From positions 1 through 9,002 of the forward strand of contig JADGQH010000122.1 of NCBI GenBank assembly GCA_017881985.1: 9,002 nucleotides of DNA, in the 5' to 3' direction. Below the pieces are notes generated by a model, which saw only the letters and a list, made by a program, of their open reading frames with translations, was not told where the DNA came from and made no database searches. Origin of the DNA: Chloroflexota bacterium (lineage in GTDB: Bacteria > Chloroflexota > Limnocylindria > Limnocylindrales > CSP1-4). Positions 1 to 5,351 of this stretch are shown piece by piece. Every line of letters starts with the position of its first letter. The stretch's first letter is position 1. Made by a program: the position numbers and the translations under genes.

Positions 1-1
1 A

Positions 2-13
2 GGCGTGGCCTGA
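2..13 (+). CDS. C-terminal end of an upstream gene (3 codons plus stop)
   Basis: The frame GGC GTG GCC TGA ends at position 13, and its stop shares its last A with the ATG of the next gene (TGATG). Such a one-base overlap indicates translational coupling, so a gene very probably ends here. Only Gly-Val-Ala is visible, so nothing can be said directly about the product. Because the next gene looks like an anti-sigma factor, an ECF sigma factor is the natural guess, but that is inference. Confidence 0.5.
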   Translation, partial: GVA

Positions 14-858
14 TGGCCGGCGCGCAGCGACCCGGCCAGTACCGGCCGGACGAGCTCGACGCCGCCGACCTGGGGCCCGGCATCGAAGCCGAGCTGCTCG
101 GCGCGGCTCGCGACCTCGAGTGGCTCGCGCTGCGCGAGGATGTCGGCCCGGGTCCCGACTTCGTGGAAACGGTCATGGCCGCCGTGAGCCGTGAGCCGGC
201 CCCACGGCCTGTCGCCGCGGCGCTCGGTGCCGCTCGTCGTCGAAGCCCGCTCGCCGCGCTCGCCGCCCTCGGCGATCTCTGGCGGGTCGCATTCACGGGC
301 GGCCGCCCGCTGGCCGCACGCTTCCCGGCGATGGCGCTCGTCGTGCTGCTCGTCCTCGGTTCTGTCGGCGTCGGAGCGGTCGGCGCCGGGGCGCTGGCCG
401 GATTGCTGGGCCGGGCCCCGGAGGCGACCCCGGCGCTCTCGCCCTTGCCCCCCGCGTCCTCCGCGCCAGACCTTGCCGCCAGCACCTCCCCGTCGGCTTC
501 GCCGGCCGACAGCGAATCGCCGGAGCCGAGCGGGCAGCCCGAGGCGTCCGGGAGTCCCGAGCCCTCCGGCTCCCCCGAGCCGTCCGGAACTCCTGTCGCG
601 ACGCAGGACCACCCGGCGCGACCGACGAGCACACCGCGACCGACGAATCGCCCGACGCCGGCAGTGACGAGCACGCCCGAGCCAACCCCGACGCCAACCG
701 CAACCCCAACGCCAAATCCAACACCATCGCCGAGCGCGATCGCGAGTCCGAGCGGCACGCCGCGACCATCCGAGACGCCTGATCCAACGCCCTCCTTCAG
801 GCCCGGCCCCACCCGCACGCCCACGCCGACGCCGACCCCCGGGCAGGGTGGCGGGTAG
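13..858 (+). CDS. Anti-sigma-factor-like single-pass membrane protein with Pro/Ser/Thr-rich tail
   Basis: A 281-residue protein in three parts. Residues 1-60 form an acidic, soluble N-terminus ending in FVETVMAAV, a helix resembling the segment just before the membrane anchor in many anti-sigma factors. Residues about 105-133 (MALVVLLVLGSVGVGAVGAG and following) form one hydrophobic membrane helix, preceded by basic residues, predicting N-in/C-out topology. Residues 135-281 are a low-complexity Pro/Ser/Thr tail, presumably extracytoplasmic. There is no HxxxCxxC zinc motif, so this is not a classical ZAS-type anti-sigma factor. The ATG overlaps the previous stop (TGATG), with AGG about 10 bases upstream, so it is probably co-translated with its partner. 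Membrane protein is solid; the anti-sigma role rests on layout and coupling. It could instead be an unrelated surface-anchored protein. Confidence 0.6.
   Translation: MAGAQRPGQYRPDELDAADLGPGIEAELLGAARDLEWLALREDVGPGPDFVETVMAAVSREPAPRPVAAALGAARRRSPLAALAALGDLWRVAFTGGRPLAARFPAMALVVLLVLGSVGVGAVGAGALAGLLGRAPEATPALSPLPPASSAPDLAASTSPSASPADSESPEPSGQPEASGSPEPSGSPEPSGTPVATQDHPARPTSTPRPTNRPTPAVTSTPEPTPTPTATPTPNPTPSPSAIASPSGTPRPSETPDPTPSFRPGPTRTPTPTPTPGQGGG
517..588 (+). repeat. Four hexapeptide repeats in the Pro/Ser-rich tail
   Basis: Residues 169-192 of the anti-sigma-like protein are four consecutive six-residue units of the form (S/Q)PE(P/A)SG. At DNA level the units are degenerate, with different synonymous codons, so this is an old or protein-level repeat. 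Farther on, residues about 222-245 are a TP/NP-rich run written largely with CCA and ACG/ACC codons, less GC-rich than its neighbours. Confidence 0.75.
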
Positions 859-874
859 GCGCGGGACGTCGGGC

Positions 875-904
875 GATCCGCGCGCATCGAGTGGGATCCG
901 CGCG
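875..904 (+). promoter_or_regulatory. Paired direct repeats upstream of the PfkB-like gene
   Basis: The 10-mer GATCCGCGCG occurs at 875-884 and again at 895-904, a 20-base period close to two helical turns, so both copies lie on the same face of the DNA. The downstream copy ends exactly where a -35 element would end for the proposed -10 at 922-927, and no -35 consensus is present. This suggests an activator or repressor site. No regulator is identified, and GC-rich sequence makes chance repeats more likely. Confidence 0.35.
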
Positions 905-918
905 ATGACGGCCGGCCC

Positions 919-933
919 TGCTAGGCTGGTTCC
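919..933 (+). promoter_or_regulatory. Extended -10 promoter, probably leaderless
   Basis: TG at 919-920, one base, then TAGGCT at 922-927 fits an extended -10 (TGnTAnnnT). Six bases separate the hexamer from the GTG at 934, so transcription would start at or next to the start codon. No Shine-Dalgarno sequence precedes the GTG, as expected for a leaderless mRNA. Confidence 0.55.
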
Positions 934-1635
934 GTGCTCGCCGTCGTCGGTTCGCCATGCTTCCGACCCGCGCTGACGCCCGGCACCGCGGGTGACGCAG
1001 GCGGGCTCGCGGCGGGCATCGCCCGGGCGGCCGCCGCCGTCGGTGCCGAAGTGCAGCTGATCGGGAAGGTCGGCGACGATCCATCCGGCGACGCGGTGCT
1101 CATCGCGCTTGGCAGGGGCGGCGTCGGACACCTCGCGCTGCTGCGGGACCCGGGCCGCGCGACCCCGATCGCATCGCCGCTCCTGCCGTTCGTCGACGGC
1201 GAGGATACGGATCCGATCGCCGCGCTCCTCGCGAAGGACGGCGCGGCTGCTCCCGACGAAACGGGCGAGTCTGAGGCTCCCCGGGAAACCGCAGGGCTCG
1301 CGATGGACCCCGCCGACATCTCGCTCGGGCTGCGCTACGTCCGCGAGTTCCGGGTGCTCGTCGTGGCGGATCCGCTCGACGAGCCGTCGTCCCTCGTCGT
1401 CGCCGACGCCGCCTCCTTCGCCGACGCCGCGCTCATCGTGATCGCCCCGCCAGGAGTGTCGACGCCGGTCGCCCCGGCATCCGCGATGATCCTCGAGGCG
1501 CCCGAGATCGACCCGGACGGGGCGTTCGCCGCGCTCGTCGGCCGCCTCGCTGCTGCCCTGGATCGCGGCGAGGATTCCGGGGAGGCATTTCGATCGGCTG
1601 CCTCGCAGGGTGGCTGGGAGCGCGCCGCGGGCTGA
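934..1635 (+). CDS. PfkB/ribokinase-fold protein, catalytic motif degenerate (probable pseudokinase)
   Basis: Residues 20-75 match the N-terminal part of PfkB sugar kinases: GGLAAGIARAAAAVGAEVQL (23-42) followed by IGKVGDDPSGDAVLIAL (43-59), with GVGH, the usual spot before the substrate lid. The C-terminus also aligns with the family (LAAALDRGEDSGEAF, about 205-219), but the position of the anion-hole/catalytic motif GAGDAF reads GAFAAL (196-201), with Ala199 in place of the catalytic base Asp. At 233 residues it is far shorter than the usual 300 or so; the middle of the kinase domain is shrunken. The GTG start is supported by the leaderless promoter just upstream. It may bind a sugar or nucleotide without phosphorylating it. 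The fold is well supported; the lack of activity is inferred. Confidence 0.7.
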   Translation: MLAVVGSPCFRPALTPGTAGDAGGLAAGIARAAAAVGAEVQLIGKVGDDPSGDAVLIALGRGGVGHLALLRDPGRATPIASPLLPFVDGEDTDPIAALLAKDGAAAPDETGESEAPRETAGLAMDPADISLGLRYVREFRVLVVADPLDEPSSLVVADAASFADAALIVIAPPGVSTPVAPASAMILEAPEIDPDGAFAALVGRLAAALDRGEDSGEAFRSAASQGGWERAAG

Positions 1636-1665
1636 GCGAGCAACGGGCCGAGTGCGCGACGGGTT

Positions 1666-1679
1666 GCGCGCCAGCGCGC
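1666..1679. terminator. Short GC hairpin between convergent genes
   Basis: GCGCG (1666-1670) pairs with CGCGC (1675-1679) around a four-base loop, in the 66-base gap where the PfkB-like and SRAP genes converge. It has no T run on either side. It is placed where a bidirectional terminator would be useful, but a five-pair GC stem is easy to find by chance in this base composition. Confidence 0.25.
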
Positions 1680-1701
1680 CTGCCCGCCAGCGGCCTCGGG
1701 G

Positions 1702-2427
1702 TCAGTCGAGGGTCAGCTGGCGCCCACCCGGCTCGGGGCCGAGCGGGCCCAGGGGCACGACGAGGTCGGGACCCTCGTTACGAGCGTTGTTCACACGCTT
1801 CGTCACGGGGTACCGGATCAGCAGGTCGTCAGGCGCGGGCCGCAGCAGGCCCAGAAGCGCCGCGGGGTCCGGGGCCGCGGGGTCCAGCCAGGCGCCCCAG
1901 TCCGCTGCCGAGAGGATCACCGGCATGCGGTCATGGATCGGCGCGAGCGTCGCGTTCGCGCTGGTCGTCACGATCGTGAAAGTGCGCAGCCATTCGCTTT
2001 CGGGATCGGCCGGGTCGCGCCAGGGCGACCAGAGCCCGGCGAACGCCATGGGCTCGCCGTCGGCCCGCCGAATCAGGTTCGGCTGGCGGATGGACTCGGC
2101 CACGCGCTCCCACTCGTAGAACGCGTCCGCGGGGACGAGGCAGCGCCGCTTCTGGAACGCGCTCCGGAAGGCGGCCGTCGTCGCGACGGTCTCCGCGCGG
2201 GCGTTGATCAGGCGGCTGCCGATCTTCGCGTCCTTTGCCCACGTCGGCAGCAGGCCCCAGCGGTAGGCAGCGAGCGCGCGACCCTCGTCGGGGCGCTCCA
2301 CGACCACGAGGCCGGATTGCTGCGGCGCGAGGTTGAAACGGCCGCCGGGCGTCGCGGCCAGGTCGTCCGCCGCGAACAGCGCAGCGAGCTCCGCGCTCGG
2401 GCGCTGCTGGGTGAACCGGCCGCACAT
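1702..2427 (-). CDS. SOS response-associated peptidase (SRAP family, YedK/HMCES-like)
   Basis: SRAP proteins cross-link covalently to abasic sites in single-stranded DNA through Cys2, shielding them from cleavage. This 241-residue protein has the expected features. It starts MCGRF, so Met removal exposes Cys2. FNLAPQQ supplies Asn32. YRWGLLPTWAK lies at 55-65, NARAET at 75-80, FYEW with the active-site Glu105 at 103-106, and IHDRMPVIL with His165 at 164-172. NNARNEG near 213-219 closes the domain. Length is normal for the family. The ATG is fixed by the obligatory Cys2 and by a promoter 7 bases upstream. It is divergent from the rhomboid gene and close to the alkylation-repair operon, whose glycosylase produces the abasic sites SRAP protects. 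Nothing looks broken. Confidence 0.95.
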   Translation of the reverse strand: MCGRFTQQRPSAELAALFAADDLAATPGGRFNLAPQQSGLVVVERPDEGRALAAYRWGLLPTWAKDAKIGSRLINARAETVATTAAFRSAFQKRRCLVPADAFYEWERVAESIRQPNLIRRADGEPMAFAGLWSPWRDPADPESEWLRTFTIVTTSANATLAPIHDRMPVILSAADWGAWLDPAAPDPAALLGLLRPAPDDLLIRYPVTKRVNNARNEGPDLVVPLGPLGPEPGGRQLTLD

Positions 2428-2444
2428 GGGCCGGAGTCTAGCAG
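2428..2444 (-). promoter_or_regulatory. Extended -10 promoter for the SRAP gene, probably leaderless
   Basis: Read on the - strand, CTGCTAGACT runs from 2444 to 2435: extended -10 TG, one base, then TAGACT. Seven bases separate it from the ATG at 2427. There is no recognisable -35 and no Shine-Dalgarno sequence, matching a leaderless transcript. Confidence 0.55.
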
Positions 2445-2472
2445 CGGCGGCGGACGGCTCCGCCTTCTGCTA
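2439..2472. repeat. Nested inverted repeat in the divergent SRAP/rhomboid promoter region
   Basis: Outer arms TAGCAG (2439-2444) and CTGCTA (2467-2472) are exact inverted repeats. Inside them GGCGGA (2449-2454) and TCCGCC (2459-2464) form a second perfect stem around a four-base loop. The outer arms are the back-to-back extended -10 elements of the two divergent genes, so their symmetry is explained by promoters. The inner palindrome between them is not explained and could be an operator shared by both genes. Confidence 0.6.
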
Positions 2473-2483
2473 CGGTCCTCCCG
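2467..2483 (+). promoter_or_regulatory. Extended -10 promoter for the rhomboid gene, probably leaderless
   Basis: CTGCTACGGT at 2467-2476 gives TG, one base, then TACGGT, followed by seven bases and the ATG at 2484. It has the same form and spacing as the promoter of the divergent SRAP gene, and the two -10 elements face away from each other across 2445-2466. The CCTCCCG between hexamer and ATG is not a Shine-Dalgarno sequence. Confidence 0.55.
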
Positions 2484-3743
2484 ATGAGCGGACCCACCAC
2501 GTCCAACCCGGAGATCGCGGGCCCCCTCGACCGCGGGACGGCGGAGGCGCTCCTCGCCCGAGCGGACGTGCTGCTGGCAGCAAGCGAGTTCGACGCCGCT
2601 CGCGCCCACTACGCGCGCCTGATCGGCTTCCCCGACCCGGCGATCACGGGCGCCGCGCTGCTCGGGACGGGCGAATCGCTCTACCGGCTCGACGACGAGG
2701 CCGGCGCGCTCTGGAGCTGGGAGCAGGTCACGCGCCTGCCGGAGAATCCCTCGGCCTACCCCGCATGGCGCCAGGTCGCCGCGGCCCGCGTCCGGGCCGG
2801 CTCGCTGCGGGCGGCCTTCGATGCCTACAAGGAAGCCGAGCGGCGCGCCCCGGCCCAGGACCGGGCGGAGATCGCGTCGCGCCTCGGCTGGCTCAGCAAG
2901 GAGCTCGGCGACTCGCGCGGCGCCGGCCGCTACTTCGCGCGAAGCCGCGGCCGTGATCGGACGCCGATCGTCAGCTACGCGATCCTGGGGATCACCGTCG
3001 TTGTCTCGTTCCTGGCGCTGCAGCCGGAGGGAAGCGACCTGCTGCGGCTGCTCGAGCTGGACAAGGGCCTCGGGAACGGGGAGTGGTGGCGACTCGTGAG
3101 CCCGGTGCTGGTCCACGGAAGCATCCTCCACCTCGCCTTCAACATGTACTTCCTGTACCTCGTTGGCCCGCTCGTGGAGCAGCTCTATGGCTCCGCCCGC
3201 TTCCTGGTCCTGTACGTGCTGACCGCCGCGACGGCGTCGCTGGCGAGCTTCCTGCTGGGTCCCGGGCCCAGCGTCGGGGCGTCCGGCGCGCTCTTCGGCC
3301 TGTGCGGCGTCCTGCTCGTCGGGCGGGCGCTCCATCGACCCGTGCTCCAGGGCCAGCAGCGGGCGATCATGAGCCAGATCGGATTCCTCGTCGTGATCAA
3401 CCTCGTCTTCGGGTTCGGGTTCAACTCGCTCGGGGGCAACGTCGACAACTTTGCGCACCTCGGTGGTTTGGCCGGCGGGCTGTGGCTGGGCCTGCTGATC
3501 CCGCCGATCGGCACGTCCGACCTGCCGCTCGTGGGGCGGCGTTCCGGCGGCGGCATGCCGGGCTCCCGGACGTCCCAGGTCGACGCGGCGGGCACGACGG
3601 ACAGCGCGGCGGTCGTCGCCGGGACGAACGCGGCGATCCGCGTGGGCGGGCTGGCCTTCGGGCTCCTGCGCTGGGCGGGCGTCGCGGCGCTCGTCGTGGT
3701 GGTCTTCGCAGCCGTCGTGCTCGGGGGCGGCAGGCACGCGTAG
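2484..3743 (+). CDS. Rhomboid-family intramembrane serine protease with N-terminal TPR domain
   Basis: A 419-residue membrane protease. Residues about 15-158 are soluble helix-pair repeats of TPR type (for example AFDAYKEAERRAP near 111-123), expected in the cytosol. A first membrane helix spans about 161-180. The rhomboid core follows: the WWR loop motif (201-203), HLAFN (216-220) with the oxyanion-side His216 and Asn220, GASGALFG (265-272) with nucleophile Ser267, and AHLGGLAGG (324-332) with catalytic His325. The dyad is intact, so it should be active. After the sixth helix comes a polar linker (342-385) and a further hydrophobic helix near 396-414, giving a seven-helix form. The TPR part may recruit a partner or substrate. 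The ATG is set by the promoter 7 bases upstream. The substrate is unknown. Confidence 0.92.
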   Translation: MSGPTTSNPEIAGPLDRGTAEALLARADVLLAASEFDAARAHYARLIGFPDPAITGAALLGTGESLYRLDDEAGALWSWEQVTRLPENPSAYPAWRQVAAARVRAGSLRAAFDAYKEAERRAPAQDRAEIASRLGWLSKELGDSRGAGRYFARSRGRDRTPIVSYAILGITVVVSFLALQPEGSDLLRLLELDKGLGNGEWWRLVSPVLVHGSILHLAFNMYFLYLVGPLVEQLYGSARFLVLYVLTAATASLASFLLGPGPSVGASGALFGLCGVLLVGRALHRPVLQGQQRAIMSQIGFLVVINLVFGFGFNSLGGNVDNFAHLGGLAGGLWLGLLIPPIGTSDLPLVGRRSGGGMPGSRTSQVDAAGTTDSAAVVAGTNAAIRVGGLAFGLLRWAGVAALVVVVFAAVVLGGGRHA

Positions 3744-3760
3744 CGGCCGCTCCAAACCCC

Positions 3761-3783
3761 CATCGCGGAACCGGATCGCGATG
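3761..3783. repeat. Inverted repeat CATCGCG-N9-CGCGATG upstream of the Ada-AlkA gene
   Basis: CATCGCG (3761-3767) and CGCGATG (3777-3783) are perfect seven-base inverted arms around nine bases. The centre lies about 59 bases upstream of the Ada-AlkA start codon, a usual place for an activator. It could be an operator for the AraC-type domain of that protein. It also lies 18 bases after the rhomboid stop, so a transcription-end hairpin is an alternative, though no T run follows. Confidence 0.4.
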
Positions 3784-3793
3784 TCCGATTCCC

Positions 3794-3809
3794 GCGAGCG
3801 CAGGCTCGC
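3794..3809. other. Small hairpin just upstream of the weak Ada-AlkA promoter
   Basis: GCGAGC (3794-3799) and GCTCGC (3804-3809) pair perfectly around the loop GCAG. It covers roughly the -32 to -17 region relative to a start at 3825-3831, where RNA polymerase and regulators bind. It may be a second operator or a remnant terminator of the rhomboid gene. No T run follows. Confidence 0.3.
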
Positions 3810-3814
3810 CGTCC

Positions 3815-3830
3815 GTGCGATCCTCCCGAC
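3815..3830 (+). promoter_or_regulatory. Weak extended -10 candidate for the Ada-AlkA operon
   Basis: GTGCGATCCT at 3815-3824 lines up with the CTGCTAnnnT form of the other promoters. The TG extension, the A at the second hexamer position and the final T are kept, but the first T is replaced by G. Six bases separate it from the ATG at 3831, the same spacing as at the PfkB-like gene. A sub-optimal hexamer fits a promoter that needs an activator. Confidence 0.35.
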
Positions 3831-5351
3831 ATGACCGTTCCCCAGGACTTCGAGCATCGCTACCGCGCGGTCGCCAGCCGGGACTCCCGCTTCGACGGGT
3901 ACTTCTTCCTGGGGGTGACCTCGACCGGCATCTACTGCCGGCCAAGCTGCCCGGCTCGCACGCCGCGACGCGAGCACGTGAGGTTCTACCTGACGGCCGC
4001 TGCGGCGCAGGCGGGCGGCTTCCGCGCCTGCAAGCGCTGCATCCCGGGCGCCGTCCCGGGCTCGCCGGAGTGGGACGTCCGCGGCGACGTCGCCGGCCGG
4101 GCGATGCGGCTCGTGGCGGACGGCGTCGTCGAGCGCGAAGGCGTCCCTGGGCTCGCGGGCCGGCTCGGCTACGGCGAGCGACAGCTCCGGCGGATCCTGC
4201 TGGCCGACCTCGGGGCGGCGCCGCTCGCGCTGGCCCGTGCGCAGCGTGCCCATGTCGCCAGGCTGCTGCTCGAGACGACCGACCTCGCGATCACGGAGAT
4301 CGCGTTCGCAGCTGGGTTCGCCTCGCTGCGCCAGTTCAACGCCACGATCCGCGACGTCTTCGACGCCAGCCCGACGCTGCTCCGCGAACGACGCCGACGG
4401 GGCCGCGAAAGCCACGTCCCGAACCGCATGGAGATTCGCCTGGCCCGTCGCGCGCCGTTCGACTTCGGCACCCTGCTCGCATTCCTCGGCCCGCGCGCCA
4501 TCCCGGGCGTCGAGGAGGTCGTCGGCGGCGCGTACCGACGCACGCTGCGACTGCCGCACGGGCCTGCGATCGTCGAGGTGGCCGACGACGGCACGGCCGT
4601 CCGGTGCCGGCTCGAGCTCAGCGACCCGCGGGACCTCGGGCCGGCGGTCGCGCGCGTGCGGCGGCTGCTCGACCTCGATGCCGACCCGGTCGCCGTCGAC
4701 GACGTGCTCGGCCGCGACCCGGTGCTCGGCCGGCTGGTCCGCACGACGCCAGGGCGCAGAGCGCCCGGGGCGATCGATGGCGCCGAGCTCGCGATCCGGG
4801 CGGTCCTGGGCCAGCAGGTCTCGGTCGCTGCCGCGCGCACGGTCGCCGGCCGACTGACGCTGGCCGAGGGAACCGCGCTTGGAACGCCGAGCGGCGGCCT
4901 GACCCACCTGTTCCCGGAGCCGTCGCGGATCGCGGGTGCGCTGGATGCGAGCCTGCCGATGCCCGCGTCGCGTCGCCGAACCGTCCGGGCGCTCGCGGCC
5001 GCGCTCGCCGACGGGACGCTCCTGCTCGACGCGGGCGTCGACCGCGAAGCGGCGCTCGGTCTGCTCCGACGGCTCCCCGGCATCGGAGCGTGGACGGCCG
5101 GCTACGTCGCTCTCCGCGCGCTCGGGGACCCGGACGTGCTCCTCGCGGACGACCTCGGGGTGCGTCGGGCAGCCGCGTCGCTCGGCCTCCCTGACGACCC
5201 CGCGGCGCTCCGCGCACGGGGCGAACGCTGGGGCCCGTGGCGCTCCTACGCCACGCATCACCTTTGGGCGTCGCTCGCCTCGAGCGGCGCCGCCGGCACG
5301 AACGCCGGCACCGACCCCGTCCCCGCTGTACCCGAGGAGCTCGTTTCGTGA
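3831..5351 (+). CDS. Ada-type methyl sensor/AraC activator fused to AlkA 3-methyladenine DNA glycosylase
   Basis: A 506-residue fusion. Residues 1-80 are the Ada zinc domain: Cys36 and Cys40 (GIYCRPSCPARTP) with Cys67 and Cys70 (FRACKRC). By homology with E. coli Ada, Cys36 accepts a methyl group from DNA phosphotriesters. Residues about 85-187 are an AraC-type double helix-turn-helix (ITEIAFAAGFASLRQFNATI, 154-173). Residues 200-300 match the AlkA N-terminal domain. The HhH-GPD glycosylase core follows, with GQQVSVAAA (327-335), hairpin LPGIGAWTAGY (415-425), the catalytic Asp of LLADD (437-441) and ERWGPWRSYA (465-474). It should sense methylation damage, activate its operon and excise N3-alkylated bases. 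It lacks the Ada C-terminal methyltransferase, which the next overlapping gene (GTGA) supplies. All key residues are present. Confidence 0.93.
   Translation: MTVPQDFEHRYRAVASRDSRFDGYFFLGVTSTGIYCRPSCPARTPRREHVRFYLTAAAAQAGGFRACKRCIPGAVPGSPEWDVRGDVAGRAMRLVADGVVEREGVPGLAGRLGYGERQLRRILLADLGAAPLALARAQRAHVARLLLETTDLAITEIAFAAGFASLRQFNATIRDVFDASPTLLRERRRRGRESHVPNRMEIRLARRAPFDFGTLLAFLGPRAIPGVEEVVGGAYRRTLRLPHGPAIVEVADDGTAVRCRLELSDPRDLGPAVARVRRLLDLDADPVAVDDVLGRDPVLGRLVRTTPGRRAPGAIDGAELAIRAVLGQQVSVAAARTVAGRLTLAEGTALGTPSGGLTHLFPEPSRIAGALDASLPMPASRRRTVRALAAALADGTLLLDAGVDREAALGLLRRLPGIGAWTAGYVALRALGDPDVLLADDLGVRRAAASLGLPDDPAALRARGERWGPWRSYATHHLWASLASSGAAGTNAGTDPVPAVPEELVS
5334..5347 (+). promoter_or_regulatory. 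Strong ribosome binding site that fixes the methyltransferase start
   Basis: GAGGAG at 5334-5339 lies eight bases before the GTG at 5348, inside the end of the Ada-AlkA coding sequence. This decides the start. The reading frame is open farther upstream to an ATG at 5237, but that would add 37 Arg-rich residues unlike the family. The contrast with the leaderless first genes is clear: internal operon genes here use Shine-Dalgarno signals. Confidence 0.75.

Noticed and set aside
601..858. The TP/CCA-rich stretch as a CRISPR or non-coding repeat
   Set aside because: There are no regular spacers, and the repeat period is that of short codon runs. The frame is open to the stop, so it is the low-complexity tail of the protein.
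1636..1701. A firm intrinsic terminator between the PfkB-like and SRAP genes
   Set aside because: Only a five-pair GC hairpin without a T run is present, so it is listed as a weak candidate only.
3083..5194. A 703-codon + strand open frame overlapping rhomboid and Ada-AlkA
   Set aside because: It is a frame shadow: Arg/Pro-rich, no motifs, and it crosses two genuine genes in a different frame.
5237..5347. An earlier ATG start for the methyltransferase
   Set aside because: It would add 37 Arg-rich residues absent from the family and overlap the previous gene by more than 100 bases. The GTG at 5348 has a strong GAGGAG site and the typical four-base overlap.
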